A stretch of DNA of 64,000 nt from Diphasiastrum complanatum. Its lineage: Eukaryota > Streptophyta > Lycopodiopsida > Lycopodiales > Lycopodiaceae. Under the pieces are notes generated by a model, which was not told where the DNA came from, ran no database searches, and saw only the letters and a program-made list of their open reading frames with translations. A program made the position numbers and the translations under genes. Below are positions 23,081-34,464 of this stretch, in pieces. The stretch is taken from NCBI GenBank assembly GCA_029204225.1, contig CM055108.1, forward strand, positions 12,277,955-12,341,954, given 5' to 3'. Position 1 is the stretch's first letter. The number at the start of each line of letters is the position of its first letter.

Positions 23081-23340
23081 ATCTAAGCCTCCAACGAGTG
23101 AATATGCCGGAGATGGGACTGGTAAGACAAGTAAGTTTCACCTTCTGCGGCTGGGAAGCGGCCTCGGGTTGCCGCCCTCGGGTGCCTCCCATTGCGGAAG
23201 GGGGCTTGGGGGCCTTACCCGATACTTTAAGTGTTTAGGAAACCCAACGACACTGTTAAGGAGAGCGGAGTGGTGCGGATTCCATCGATCATCTATAAGC
23301 GATGGGCAAGTTTTCTTGAATGAATGTTTCACACAATGAT
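23081..23340. other. GC-rich patch with overlapping open frames, identity unknown
   Basis: Base composition is clearly richer in G and C than the surroundings (for example around 23150-23220) and three frames are open over 190-290 bp. This is typical of GC-rich DNA and none resembles a known protein. It borders the F2 hairpin and may be a separate captured piece. Confidence 0.3.
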
Positions 23341-24556
23341 TAAAATCTAGCCTTACGCTAGAATTTTCATCGTGATATAGCCCTGCTATTCATACCTTTT
23401 ACCAGAATGTGCTGTCCTGAATTCTAATGAAAATTTGTTTCGTTCATATGCAAATTCTGATTGTGAAGGTAGGATTGAAATAGCATATGGTGTTATTTGA
23501 ATTGAAATCTAACACTAACTTTTTGTTTTATTAATGTAGGTGCATTAGATATAGGTTTTGCAAAGGCCAAACTGGAATATGAATCAATTTTTTCTCTTGA
23601 TGGCACTTTAAAAAAGGGCCCATTCCTAGTGCATAGCAATGTTTCTGCAGAAGCATTTGAGTAGTGGAAAGTAGGTGAAGATTCCGGCTGGAGATCTAAC
23701 TGGAGACCATCGTCTTCAACTATTAGTGTTGGCAGTCTGTGGTTGTTTGGTGATCCAAGTGAGGTTCACAAAGAATCCAACTCTTGGTTCTCTTTAGAAA
23801 TTGCTTGTTTTCTAGATCGACATCACATCAAGAGAGGGCAATATGTTTTCTAGGTGCAACTAGGCATATCCTTTCTTCTGGCCAGAGAAAGGAAGCAAAC
23901 TTTTCAGTAAGACCTAGATGTGCCCCAATCGATTCTCCTTCCAGCTTCGTAGTTGAAGTTTCCTATAAGAAGGAATCAACACAAGTTTTGAAGGATGAAA
24001 TTAAAGCTTGGGTGGAGGGCGATAGAGGTGCTCTGGTCATCCTTGGCTTCCAACTCCAAATTTTGAAACCCTCTGTGCCGATGGTGCTTGACGTGTATGC
24101 CAAGGATGACCAGAGCACCTCTATCACCCTCCACCCAAGCTTTAATTTCAGTGTTGATTCGTTCTTATAGGAAACTTCAACTATGAAGATGGAAGGAGAA
24201 ACGATTGGGGCACATCTAGGTCTTACTGAAAAAAGTTTGTTTTTTTTCTCTGGCCAGAAGAAAGGATGTGCCTTGTTGCACCTAGAAAACATATTGCCAT
24301 CCTTTTGATGTGATGCCGATCTAGACAAGAAGCAATTTCTGACGAGAACCAAGAGTTGGATTCTTCATGAACCTCACTTGGATCACCAAACAACCACAAA
24401 CTGCCAACACTAAGTTAAATCTCCAGCCAGAATCTTTGCCTGCTTTCCACTCTCAAATGCTTTTGCAGAAACATTGCTATGCACTAGGAACGGGCCCGTT
24501 TCTAAAGTGCCATCAAGAGAAAAAAGCGATTCATATTCCAGTTTGGCCTTTGCAAA
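23341..24556. repeat. Repeat copy F2: long hairpin made from the unidentified gene fragment
   Basis: The left arm (about 23545-24047) and the right arm (24099-24556) are near reverse complements, with a 51-bp loop (24048-24098). The left arm reads IGFAKAKLEYESIFSLDGTL, then LWLFGDPSEVHKESNSWF, then SSFVVEVSYKKESTQVLKDE; the same pieces read on the minus strand from the right arm. 23341-23544, left of the arm, matches the intron part of copy F1. The right arm ends exactly where copia element 5 starts. If transcribed it would form an RNA stem of about 460-500 bp. Confidence 0.8.
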
Positions 24557-26457
24557 ACCTATAGATCAATCTAATGGATACAAGTTTTGTTACAGGAGCA
24601 AATGTTTCTTCATAATCTATGCCTTTAGTTTGAAGAAACCCCTTAGCAACCAATCTAGCTTTGTACTTACTTATAGATCCATCTTGATTGTACTTTAATC
24701 TATAGATCCACTTACATGCAAGTGGCTTCTTCCCATATGGAAGGTGTACAAGATTCCAAGTTTGATTATCTATCAAAGCATCAAATTCTACTTGCATTGC
24801 ATCTCTCCAAACTTGTGATCTACTTGCATCTTCATAACATGATGGCTCTTCAAGCATTGTGGTTAGAAAAGAGTAAGAGGTAGAAGGAGATGCGTTTTAC
24901 CTTTGTTTCCCTTTCTCAAAGTATGTGAGACTTGAAGGCTCGGCCTTGCTCCTTGTGGATCTTCTCGGCTCATTTGGCACTTGATTTTGATCTTCCAAAA
25001 GATCATTTTCAAGAGGCTCCTCCTCGGGTGTCGCAAGGTCTTCATCACCTAAGAGATTAGATGAATTTGGAGACAACTTGTAATTTTGAGATGAATTTGG
25101 AGACAACTTGTAACTTTGAGATTCATCAAACAAGACATCATTGCTAACTTTTACTTTATTTGAAATAGGATCAAATATCCTATATCCTTTGCTATTTTCA
25201 CTATAGCCTACAAATATTCCTTTGAAGGAAGTTGCATCTTCTTTCCTTATTGTTTTCAAAGGAATGTGGACATAACATATACATCCAAACACTTTAAAAT
25301 CTTTTACATTGGCCTTATTGCCAAACAAAGCTTGAAATGGTGAGATCCCACCAAAAGCACTACTAGGAAGCCTACTACACAAGTAATTAGCACAAGTTAT
25401 GGCCTCCCTCCAAAAAGTGATGGGTAGAGATGCATCAAGTCTTAAAGACTTTGCACATTCACAAAGACTCATATTTTTCCTCTCGGCCACCCCATTTTGT
25501 TGGGGGGTGTAAGGACAAGTGAGTACTCTCTTAATGCCATTGATCTCACAAAAGTCTCTTATCTTGTTGGAGATATACTCTCCTCCATTATCACATCTTA
25601 GAACTTTAATCCAAGAACTAAGTTTGATTTTCCACTAGAGACTTAAACTTTACAAAAGCTTCATATACAAGGCTTTTCTTAGGCACTAATTCAATCCAAG
25701 TGTATCTAGTACAATCATCAATAAAAGTCACATACATTAAAGCTCCTCCATTACTTTCATGAGAAAAAGTATGTACATCCGAATGGATAAGATCTAAAGG
25801 TGAGGTAGATCTTGTTAAAGATCTCTTGTAGGAAGTCTTGTGTGACTTTGCAAGGCCACATGCCTCACACACTTTGCCACACTTCTTGAAAGCTTTTGGT
25901 AGGCCGAGAGCTAGCTCCTTTGATGCCATGGATTCCATTGATTGAAGATTAGGATGGCCCAATCTTTTGTGCCAAAGCTCTACTTGAGTTAACCATATTC
26001 ACACTTTCAATAGCCAAATTAGCATCCAACTTAAAAAGCCTTTCTTGCTTAATGCCACTAGCTATGCACTCATTATTTTTCAAGATGGAACACACTCCAT
26101 TCTTGAAATGTACATCTAGTCCATTGTCCATTAATTGACCAACACTAAGCAAGTTTTTTGTAATGGATGGAATATACAAAACATTATCAAGGTCTATCCT
26201 TTTAGATGATCCTAAGCATAATGGAATAGATCCTATGCCACTATCTTGCATTCTTGATCAGTAGCAGTGTAGATTGATTTCTTAGAATCATTACAAGAAA
26301 GTAGATAAGAGAAATAATGCTTGTTGAATGACATGTGGAAACTAGTCCCACTATCAATCCGCCATGTCTCTTGGCTTGATGTTGGTGTAGATGTTGCCAT
26401 CAAGGATGTGTTGAAGCCATCTTCTTCCTCCTCCCTTTGTGCAAGATCCATTTTCAA
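24557..26457 (-). pseudogene. Copia element 5: protease to RT start, truncated both ends
   Basis: On the minus strand: protease with DSGTSFHMS at 26233-26457 (the usual DSGASSHM altered at two positions); GAG_pre-integrase with LYIPSITKNLLSVGQLMDNG (25949-26251); integrase core GHPNLQSMESMA, the zinc residues CEACGLAKSH, and the first catalytic Asp in HSDVHTFSHESNG (25618-25962); integrase C-terminal part with NMSLCECAKSLRL and KGIFVGYSENSKGYRIFDP (24897-25490); RT start with KPLACKWIYRLKYNQDGSI (24531-24857), cut at LVSIRL. Frame breaks occur at about 25490-25620 and 25940-25960, and the DNGGEY region is not open. The hinge contains a duplicated ten-residue SQNYKLSPNS. It is the same family as element 11 (53662-55616). 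Confidence 0.85.
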
Positions 26458-27330
26458 ATGAAGGAGAAGGATAATTCATGGTGTCAAGTTTCTCCTCTAC
26501 ACCCTTCAATGATGTATCTTGTCTGGCATGTAGACTCTGTAGTACGACGAATTGTTGTCATAACCTACCAGAAATCCTTGCTCGGCTTTCTCATCAAGCT
26601 TTTTTCGAAGCTTATCAGGAATATGTGCATAAGCTGCACAGCCAGAGATTCTGACGAGAGACAGATTGGGCTTTCTACCCCACCATAGCTCATGTGGTGT
26701 CGTGTGTGGGACACCAGACTTGCCTGTTCTGTTTTAGATGTATGCGGCTATAGCTACTGCTTTAGCCCACAATGCCCTTAGAGCCTTCGAGTAGGCCATC
26801 ATGCATCTGGCTGCTTCCATCAGGGTCCTGTCCTTTCATTCAGCAACACCATTGTGCTGCAGTGTGTGGGCTGCAGTTCTTTTGTGAATGATGCCACGAT
26901 CATTCCAGAAGTTAGTGAAGCGATTCGAGATGTATTCGCCACCTCAATCTGTTTTGATCTGCTTCACTTTGCTGCGTGTACATCTCTCAGCCCAATTCAC
27001 ATATTCTGTGAATTTATCAAGTGCTTCAAATTTATTCTGAATAAAATACACTCTGGGAAATTTGCTATAATCATCAATGATGAATACTCTTCACGCTCTT
27101 GGTCTGATTGGTGTTTATATAAATTCAAAATTTTACTTGTACTAATTTCAATTTCTATATAATCGTTCTTATCAACCATTCTCTCAGTCAAGCTTGCTTT
27201 GGTTCCACCCAGAACTTCCCTCGACTCGGATGTTGTTGGCAACTCCATTTTCTCTTTCTCAACAATCTTATAACATTCTATGAAATTGATCCAGGATTCT
27301 GTAGGTGCTCCCATCTCCTCACCTCATCTC
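26458..27330 (-). pseudogene. Copia element 6: integrase fragment of another subfamily
   Basis: Read on the minus strand it gives an integrase pattern: GGEYISNRF-like, then HNGVAERKDRTLMEAARCMM, then FLVGYDNNSSYYRVYMPD at the plus-strand left side, and EYSSLMIIANFPECILFRIN upstream (26997-27314). Several stops. The left ~80 bp (26455-26520) read instead like a gag tail on the plus strand. The same fusion recurs at 45155-45727, so it is an old chimera. Confidence 0.65.
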
Positions 27331-27530
27331 ATAAAGTGACTCCCTATTGGACTGGCTGAGAGAATACTTGGGAAAAATATTTGTTTGGTGGACCAATTTA
27401 TAATAGCATCTGTCTGATATAACCATGGTCTTCCAAATAATATTGTATACAAAAAATCCAAGTAATTTCAAAGTTGATTCTTGTCTTTCATTGAGATATT
27501 CATCTTCGAGTCACCTACAGCAAGATCGAA
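27328..27530 (-). pseudogene. Gypsy-type aspartic protease remnant
   Basis: Minus-strand reading gives ILFGRPWLYQTDAIINWSTK with stops close by. The pattern ILLGRPWLxxxxAxxxW is characteristic of the end of gypsy-type retroviral-like proteases. Too short for family assignment. Confidence 0.5.
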
Positions 27531-29229
27531 ACAAATTTAGTTAAAATCTGTTCAATATTTAGTCTAGTTGCATGTTCAACGTGTTTCAACTGTGTGTTAC
27601 AAAACGCTGATCCAACCTTAAGCATGCAAGTTACAGATAACATCAACCCCACCGACAAATTTTTTTTTGGGGGGGAGAGAGTGGATCTGCTTGGATCCAC
27701 TAGGAGTAGTTACATTGCCAGCAACAACATCAGCAAGATCGATAGCCAAGGTCACAAACCAAAGAGTAGAACAACAAGGCTAAGAAAGCAGGTGGGCAAT
27801 CCAAAAGGACTCAATCAGAAGAAGTACCCCAGTCACGACAAAGATCCTTCAGAAAAGAGAAGCACAAGCATTGAAAATCAATCTCCTTCTTCAACCAGCC
27901 CTCTTGCAATACATCTGCATCCATTGTCCCTATATTTCATCTATCTGTTTGCCATCATTCCAGTGTTCATCTAAGAAATCCCCAGTTTTTCAAAGATAGT
28001 TTCACCGAAGCGGCTAAGAGATCATTGCAAATGTCTTGCAGAGGCCAACTACCACCTACATTGGTTGGTCATCTAGAAAAGAAGACCTAAGAAAGCAGGA
28101 GAAGCAGCATAAGATTTAAGAAGCTGAGGAGGAAAGGACAAAACTTAAGCAACAAATGAGTCAGATCGATCTTTATCAAAAGAAACTCTCTGGAGCAATG
28201 ATAGTCGAATCCCCTCCTATGAAGCCCGAAGAGATCCAAAAGTAATGGATGAAAGGAAAAAAGAGTTGTAAAAAAAAAAAAAAGATGAAGACAACCGTGA
28301 ACCAATAGAATAAAGCGAGCTCCTCACTGGTCAAAGCTTGACATTGCAAAGGTCCAAGGTTGCAAGTGTAAAGCTATTAGTTCCTTCACCCTTCCACCAA
28401 GCTTTCATCGTTTCCCTACGATCACCAAACCATCTGTCCAAATCTGTTCCTACCACCAATGTGTTGATGGGTCCACCTCCTTGAAGACTGTTAACCAAGG
28501 TTTGTGCAACCTATCAATCGAAGATTCTCCTCTTCACATCAAGGAAAGAGCATCGACAAAACTGGAATTTCAATTGAGAGAAGAACTGTGAAAACGCCTA
28601 GAAGCAAAATGGAGGATACAGACCTCCCAGAAGTTAGTACCTACCAAAAAATAAATGATGAAATTGTCAATGGCAAATACAAGTGATAAAAGAAAAAGTC
28701 ACGCGGGATGCAGTCAGGCATGCAAGTTGTGAAGCTGCTGGGAGCTCTCCAAATTTGAGAATGTCAACCACTTGCAGCAATAAGACATTCTGGTTACATT
28801 GCAGCAAACAATTTTTGTGATAAAGACCGGCAGCAATAAGCACTTGGTTTTATGCAAGCGAATGAGAATCTACAATTTTCCAAGTGACAATCGAAGATGC
28901 CAATGTGGAAGCGGAGCGACATCATTCAATATGAGTTGCAGTGGGCCTTACAACACATTAGGGGTGAGATGATGCTGGCTGATTCTGACGAATCCCCAAG
29001 ATACTCGACCAGAGCTACCCACGAGCACCTCTCACCTTAGACCGAGGAGGTCTCTGAGAAGACGAGACAAACAAAGACTGAGAGCCAAGAAGTACTAGTT
29101 AAGAATGACAAGCAAGAACTGTGTAAGTCTCATAGTAAATCCCGAAAGATGGAATGACCATGTAGGAACTAGTATATCTAGGCAAAGTAATAAATGCAAG
29201 TAGATCCCTCTTAAATAAAGTAGAGTGAG
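27531..29229. other. Decayed sequence, possibly retroelement gag
   Basis: Charged, Lys/Glu/Gln-rich coding-like stretches appear on the plus strand (for example around 28090-28330 with QIDLYQKKLSGAMIVES), broken by many stops. A G-run and a poly-A run (28269-28283) are present. No domain can be named. Position next to a gypsy protease remnant suggests retroelement origin, as inference only. Confidence 0.3.
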
Positions 29230-29530
29230 CCACCTTTTAATGGTGACCTCTAGTGGAGAGCATTATTCCACTTGTAATATGTGAAATGTGGAAATGCCAC
29301 TATGATGCCACCTAAGGAAGTCTCTTGTTTATTTAAGAGACTTACCCTTTGTAGAAGGGAGATTTTTGTGTAATGCATCTCCTCCATGTCCAAATGAGAA
29401 GTGCCTCCACGAGTTTGGTGCATCCTTTGAGCTCCTTGATGTTGATTGCTTTCTTGAGTGATTCTCTTATGATCACGCCCTTCCATCCCATGTGTGTGGT
29501 TCGGGATTTAGTGGTGGATTATTTTCTTGC
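29230..29530. mobile_element. Possible solo LTR or LTR remnant
   Basis: Has LTR-like composition with a polyadenylation/TATA-like core near 29325-29345 and CATGTGTGTGG near 29490, but neither ends nor a partner copy can be identified. Low confidence. Confidence 0.25.
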
Positions 29531-30322
29531 TTTCCTAGTTGTGGATTAGATTTTTTTTCTTGTTTGTGGATTAATATAGGAATCAACATTCAGGTAAACT
29601 ATTGAGGCTAGAAATGTGGTATAAATCTTGTAGATTCTTGACATTCTAGTGCTTGATGTTCTTGGGATGTCCAAGAATTAAGAAATAAGTGTTTTTTGAT
29701 TCTTGGACTTCTAAAATGCTGTTAAATTAGTTTTTTGTTTCAGTTATGTGGATTTGTTTCTGGTAGCAACCAAGTAGTCACCTAATGACATAGGGAGGTC
29801 TGCAAGAGAGAATCTATCGATTGAACTTTCAAAGGCACACATGCAAACTTGCATGCAAGTTTTTGGAGCTTCATAGTGGGAGAGGAAGGAAATCATATTC
29901 CCTTTGCTCCTTCAATCATGCCTTTTACGCTAATGAATCTTGTTTTGAAGTACGATTCTCTGCTCTTGTTTGTGTGCATGAAGTGCTTATTTATTAAAGC
30001 TTGCTTTTGGGGTGCAGGCATAAATGTTTTTTTACACTCAATTGTAGGTGCTCTTTGGTTGAAACCTACAAGCAAAGTAATCTGTGCATGTAACGAACAT
30101 AGAACTGCTGGACTGTAAATCAATTGTAATGGTTGATCAGCAGCATAAGATTGCTTGTGAGCTTTGGTTGTTTCTAGAACTCTTTCTGTGAATCATAAAA
30201 CTAGTTGGGAATTGCACTAGAAGCTGTAGGAAACAAGAGCAAACAAGTAGGGTGCTCACTAATATGTGGTGTACTTGCATCGGCAATCCATACGAGGCCA
30301 TCATGGGATGTTGCCCATAGAT
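29531..30322. other. No gene recognised
   Basis: Open stretches at 29849-30118 on both strands have no recognisable domain. The right part (30180-30322) may be the decayed 3' end of the NF-YB pseudogene on the minus strand. Confidence 0.35.
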
Positions 30323-30860
30323 CTAAGGTTGGATGTATGGAGAATTATGCATCACTGGAACCGCAGAACGATGAACTCCCCCATTATGGCCTCCATAAAT
30401 TGCTCCCTCCTTCACACGTGCTGTTGCTGACTGATGCCTCTGCTTTGTCATTGATACCTTTTCCCCCTCCAGTTCACTGTAAATTTGAAGATACACTTTC
30501 AGGGGCTCCACATAGTCTTCAAACGCTAAAGTGTTCATTGCCTATAGATCATCACCATTGATGGTTTTCCGATTCTCATGTTGGCGCTTATCTGATGCCT
30601 CCCCTGTTATGAAGCTTATGAACTCTGAAACACATTCTTGCACTATTCTTTGGCATCCTTGGAGGTTTTCACATTAGATGAAAGGTCTTTCTTCATGAAG
30701 TGGCCTACATTAGCTATGGTCAGAAGCTGGTCTTGTTCTCGCAGGGAAGAAGACTCACAGCCACCTCCATACTGGCCCCAAGAGTCATTTTTTGAATGGC
30801 CCTTGCTGTTAGGGTTACTGCCCGACCTCTCTACTGAACCCCCATCGTTGTCTGCTAAGC
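30323..30860 (-). pseudogene. NF-YB (CCAAT-binding HAP3) histone-fold pseudogene
   Basis: The minus strand reads a Gly/Ser-rich N-terminus (DNDGGSVERSGSNPNSKGHS), SLREQDQLLTIANVGHFMKK, a stretch ending KTSKDAKE, then after a one-base deletion (about 30641-30648) [30 protein letters not shown], a TAG (30542-30544) where plant NF-YB has Trp in LLWAM, then [20 protein letters not shown] and YSELEGEK. This covers the whole NF-YB histone fold, which pairs with NF-YC and then NF-YA to bind CCAAT boxes in promoters. Several conserved positions are changed (LPIANV to LTIANV, IMKK to FMKK). There is no intron inside the domain. Two disabling mutations show it is dead. The plus-strand open frames here are antisense shadows. 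Confidence 0.87.
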
Positions 30861-31678
30861 TCGAACTTCAAGCAAAAAATTTAGACGAGAATCTCAAGGT
30901 AGGGCATGAAACTAGGGTTTGAAGCTAGGATGATCTCAAACCTTTGAAGTGGCAAGGAGGGTCTGTGCTTGTTAATTAGCTTAATTACGGTTTCCATGGG
31001 CTCCTGCTTGATGATTTAAACTGGAAATGTGCGATACAACAGTCCAGGCATGGTTAAGGGTGAAGAAGAGAGGTTTAAGAGTATGGGAGTGAAAAAGGCC
31101 CTCACCACCACCACCATCACTACCACTTTCGTAAATATATAACTCATTACTCCCTTACCTATCCATTCCACCATTCCCCAGTTTTGTTTTCCAACCTCCC
31201 AACCTCGACCCACTGAGTTCCCAAACCTCCAAGACCATGACAGCATGTCAGAGAGAGCTAAGCAATCCTTGAAGTGGCACGATGAGGCCTCCTACCATCT
31301 TCATTGGTTAGTAGATCAGTTGGTGAAAACAGGGGGAGGAGCTCAAGGCAAAGAACCAGGAGCTACAACACAAAGATGCCCAAGCTATAGGCATCGCTGA
31401 AAGAAATCAGTGCTGAATAGGCCAAGAGACAAGAGGAGAAAACTAATTCTCAGCTCAACTTCCATCTTTACAACAAGTGCAAGACCAGCTCAACAAGGAG
31501 TTCGTCCTCGTGTGCCACTACAAGGATGTTGGCACCGGCTGTCTGCGTAATCCTGCCATGGGTTCCTCCACTTACACCCAGTTAGCCCACTCACTCTTTC
31601 TTTTTCACGAACAATTATTATCCTTCCTTCCCTCATTTTTTTCCTTCTACTTATTCGACGACCTCCACGTGTAACACC
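30861..31678. other. Intergenic, with weak coiled-coil-like coding traces on the plus strand
   Basis: Around 31250-31480 the plus strand reads AKQSLKWHDEASYHLHWLVD and ELKAKNQELQHKDAQAIGIA in changing frames, which looks like a decayed coiled-coil protein. The piece may belong with the open frame at 31679. Nothing else seen. Confidence 0.3.
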
Positions 31679-32188
31679 ATGACTACCACATCTTCTTTTA
31701 AGTTTGATGATAATTTTTTGAAGCAATTTATTTCACCAACAGCTGCATTTAACCTCATCACTAACCCACCACCCGTCACTCGTCCACTAACTTCACCACC
31801 TGCACCTGACACCCAATCACTTGAGTTTGATTCTCCAGATCAAACCCTAGCACTTGGCGAGAATGTGTCACTCTCAAAGGGACTTTCCAAAATGCTTCCA
31901 GGGAGCAATAGTGACACTTTTGTTGGACCAACGCCTGAGGAATCAACCTTAGATCTGGAGCGTAAAGCGAAGTTCCAAGATACCAAGAGTGTCACAACTC
32001 TACATGACTATTTGGCAAGGCCTTCAAGGAAGTTGTCCGAGAAATCCAAAAAAAAGATCCGGAGACAATTTGACGATCGAGAGGAGTTCGAGGATTTTTG
32101 GAGGACATATAAGAGAAAACACCGGGGAGGCTTAAAGAAAGTGACTAATGAAGATTACCCCAAACTCAGCAGCTTAGTAAATGCCTAG
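31679..32188 (+). CDS. Hypothetical protein, 169 residues, no known domain
   Basis: Uninterrupted frame from ATG to TAG. Residues 1-60 are Pro/Ser/Thr-rich and look disordered (SPTAAFNLITNPPPVTRPLT). The C-terminal 60 residues are strongly basic and probably helical, around KLSEKSKKKIRRQFDDREEF and DFWRTYKRKHRGG. No signal peptide or membrane segment. Decayed coiled-coil traces upstream on the same strand suggest it may be the 3' part of a larger, broken gene or a gag-like protein. I recognise no family, and neighbours give no function. An open frame this long in AT-rich DNA with so biased a composition is likely to have been coding. Confidence 0.45.
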   Translation: MTTTSSFKFDDNFLKQFISPTAAFNLITNPPPVTRPLTSPPAPDTQSLEFDSPDQTLALGENVSLSKGLSKMLPGSNSDTFVGPTPEESTLDLERKAKFQDTKSVTTLHDYLARPSRKLSEKSKKKIRRQFDDREEFEDFWRTYKRKHRGGLKKVTNEDYPKLSSLVNA

Positions 32189-32772
32189 CGACCACACCCC
32201 TCTTGGAGAATCATAATGTTGTTGAACAATGATGAACAACTCCAAGAGTATCTAAGGGCACCAAGTTGGGGTCACTTGTATTAAACCTTCCATTCTTGGT
32301 AACAAGGGTCTCTCTCTCTCTCTCTCTCATGGATGATAAGTCGTTATAACTAACCCTATTATGCTTAGTTTACAACTCAACGGAAGAACACATTGTTCAA
32401 GGTGGGCCTTTTTGTCTAAATCACCTTACCTAAACCCAGAGTATGAATATAAACATTGATTGTAAGCGAATCATTCTCCCTAAATCTAATGGACAGGATT
32501 TATTACTCGAAGAAACTTCTTCCACAAGCCAAACGGGATGGGCTCTATGGAAGACTATATATAGAGCATAAACCATACCCATTGTCACCATTACAGCGAT
32601 TGAATAGGAGTTCACTACTTTCTTTTTCCTCTTGTCTACAAGTGAAGTGATGGGTACGCACCATAGCTGTATGTCTCTCTTGACTTCATGCTCTTTAACT
32701 TTGTAGTTTACCATTTTATGATGGATTATTCATGCTTAGATTCATCGCTGGACATCGAGCTATGCTACATCT
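32189..32772. other. Sequence left of the palindrome
   Basis: 32189-32366 is unique to this locus and includes the TC microsatellite. 32367-32772 is the leader of the duplicated unit and recurs at 45728-46132. No coding feature is supported. Confidence 0.5.
32309..32328. repeat. TC dinucleotide microsatellite
   Basis: About ten uninterrupted TC units visible directly. Confidence 0.9.
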
Positions 32773-33903
32773 TTTTGGTAGCCTTTATGCGTGCTGAAGC
32801 AGCGCTGGCTTTCCAACCATAATTAGCATCGTTTACAACATCATGCAATATTTAGAATACAATAAAAATATCAAAAACTTTCCTACAGGGCCAGCGCTGG
32901 TTTTTCAGAACTCTACGACCTTTTTCGAGCTTCTTTGTATGCACAGAATGCTATATATATTTTAGATGTTGTGAGTAAAAGTAAGCTTCTGGTCAGCGAT
33001 GGACCAAGAGCTTTCATGTATTGTTTGTAGCCTTAATTTACTAGCATTGCAAACCAGCGATGGGCCTTCGGTTGACTAGAATGAGGTGTTTTTTTATCTC
33101 TATCTGCATTCCGTTTATCAGATTATAGACTGTTGGTACAACGATTTGCTACAAGGAAAACATTCACATATTGCTTGAAATGGTAGACTTGTTTAACATA
33201 CAATTAGCAGGTTGATAAAGCAGGTTCAAAGTAGATTGAATGCATGCTGATTCGATTAGACACACATGTCACACACACACACGCACACACAGTCATATAG
33301 GTTTTATGCTTACACTTTTTTAGAGCTGAAATACACATTTGAAACTCATTAAAGGTCAAATTAATCTGATGTGGTGTAATATATTCTGTTACAAAAACAA
33401 ACATTAGAATCTGAGTGCAGTTTGTTCCGCTATCCTATTGCACATGCATGTTTGTAGATTTCTTAATTATATTTTAATGTGAAAGTTGCATTTTGCGGGT
33501 GCTTTCGATACTATAAGAAGAGTATATGTTTTCAGTATATCAGCTTTCCCTTCACATTGCATTACCATTAATCAAGGAGTGTCTAATAATGTGATGTGGA
33601 TAGAATTATTGATATTGGATCGAATCTAGTGATAGATATTAGAATAATATTGGTTCACATTCCTTTAACATTTCCTTGAAGCTTCAAGAAGATCGTGATC
33701 AGATCTGAGTTTCTTCAATAACTGACAGAAATATAACAGGAGCTTACAAGTACAGTGGCGTGTTACGGAAACAGAAACAACATTAAGCTTCGGGGACGAG
33801 AGAGAGAAGAATGAAATCAAAGTAAATTCAGAAAGTTTCCAGTAAACTCTAATCATCTTTTTTCTTCTGCATCAAATTTGATTCACGCCGCCCTCGCAAG
33901 AAG

Positions 33904-34430
33904 ATGGCATTTTGGATGACTCGGCTAGAGTTCTCTGATCTTTGCATCTTGCATTCAACTGTTTCCCTGAGTGCCATTACAGATTTTGTTTTCTAGATTC
34001 TTGAAATAGTTGGAATCAAGCTTGGGCATGCAGCTGTGCCACCTGTGAGATACAAAGAATCAGGACCCCGCAATCACAATGACAGTTTTGGTGAGGAGAT
34101 ATGGGACTCACCTACTGTCGTCACTGTGGGCTCAATCACAAGAGATCAGGTTTTGTTGTGAAGAGGATGCAATTTGTGCAGTTTGCCTTTGTGGGTACGA
34201 AAAGGAAGATCCTGTATGGTTGTTACCATCTTGTTCTCACATATTTCATATACCTTGCCTTGATCGGTGGCTTGACCAAAACCAAACTTGTCCTACCTGT
34301 AGATCTTCTCTTTTGACAAAAGAACTTACTCAGAAAAGTAAGAAGAGAGATGAAGCGCTTATGATAGAGTCCGCATTGTGGTTTTCTTTCTTCGGTAACC
34401 ATGGCCCTGCCGCAATGAGTTCATTGTATG
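33904..34430 (+). pseudogene. RING-H2 E3 ligase fragment, left arm of palindrome 1
   Basis: A start-like ATG at 33904 opens MAFWMTRLEFSDLCI, followed by a hydrophobic segment; a TAG interrupts it near 33994. In another frame CCEEDAICAVCLCGYEKEDP, then LPSCSHIFHIPCLDRWLDQN and QTCPTC give the complete RING-H2 pattern (C-x2-C, C-x-H-x2-H-x2-C, C-x2-C), with WLD as the E2-contact tryptophan. Such ATL/RHA-like proteins transfer ubiquitin as E3 ligases. The N-terminal part and the RING lie in different frames, so an intron or a frameshift separates them. The tail crosses the loop and has no natural end. Confidence 0.7.
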
Positions 34431-34464
34431 AGCACATATATATCTTTCGAGAATTTTGGCGCTC

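Noticed and set aside
23049-23339. Overlapping 64-96-residue frames in the GC-rich patch
   Set aside because: Open in several frames and both strands because of base composition; no domain recognised.
30205-30561. 118-residue plus-strand open frame
   Set aside because: It is antisense to the NF-YB histone fold, which is clearly the real coding sense.
30638-30922. 94-residue plus-strand open frame ending before a GTAGGG donor-like site
   Set aside because: It looked like an exon at first, but the minus strand reads the NF-YB N-terminus through the same bases.
34101-34316. Plus-strand frame MGLTYCRHCGLNHKRSG and its relatives in the palindromes
   Set aside because: Out-of-frame shadow of the RING-H2 fragment.
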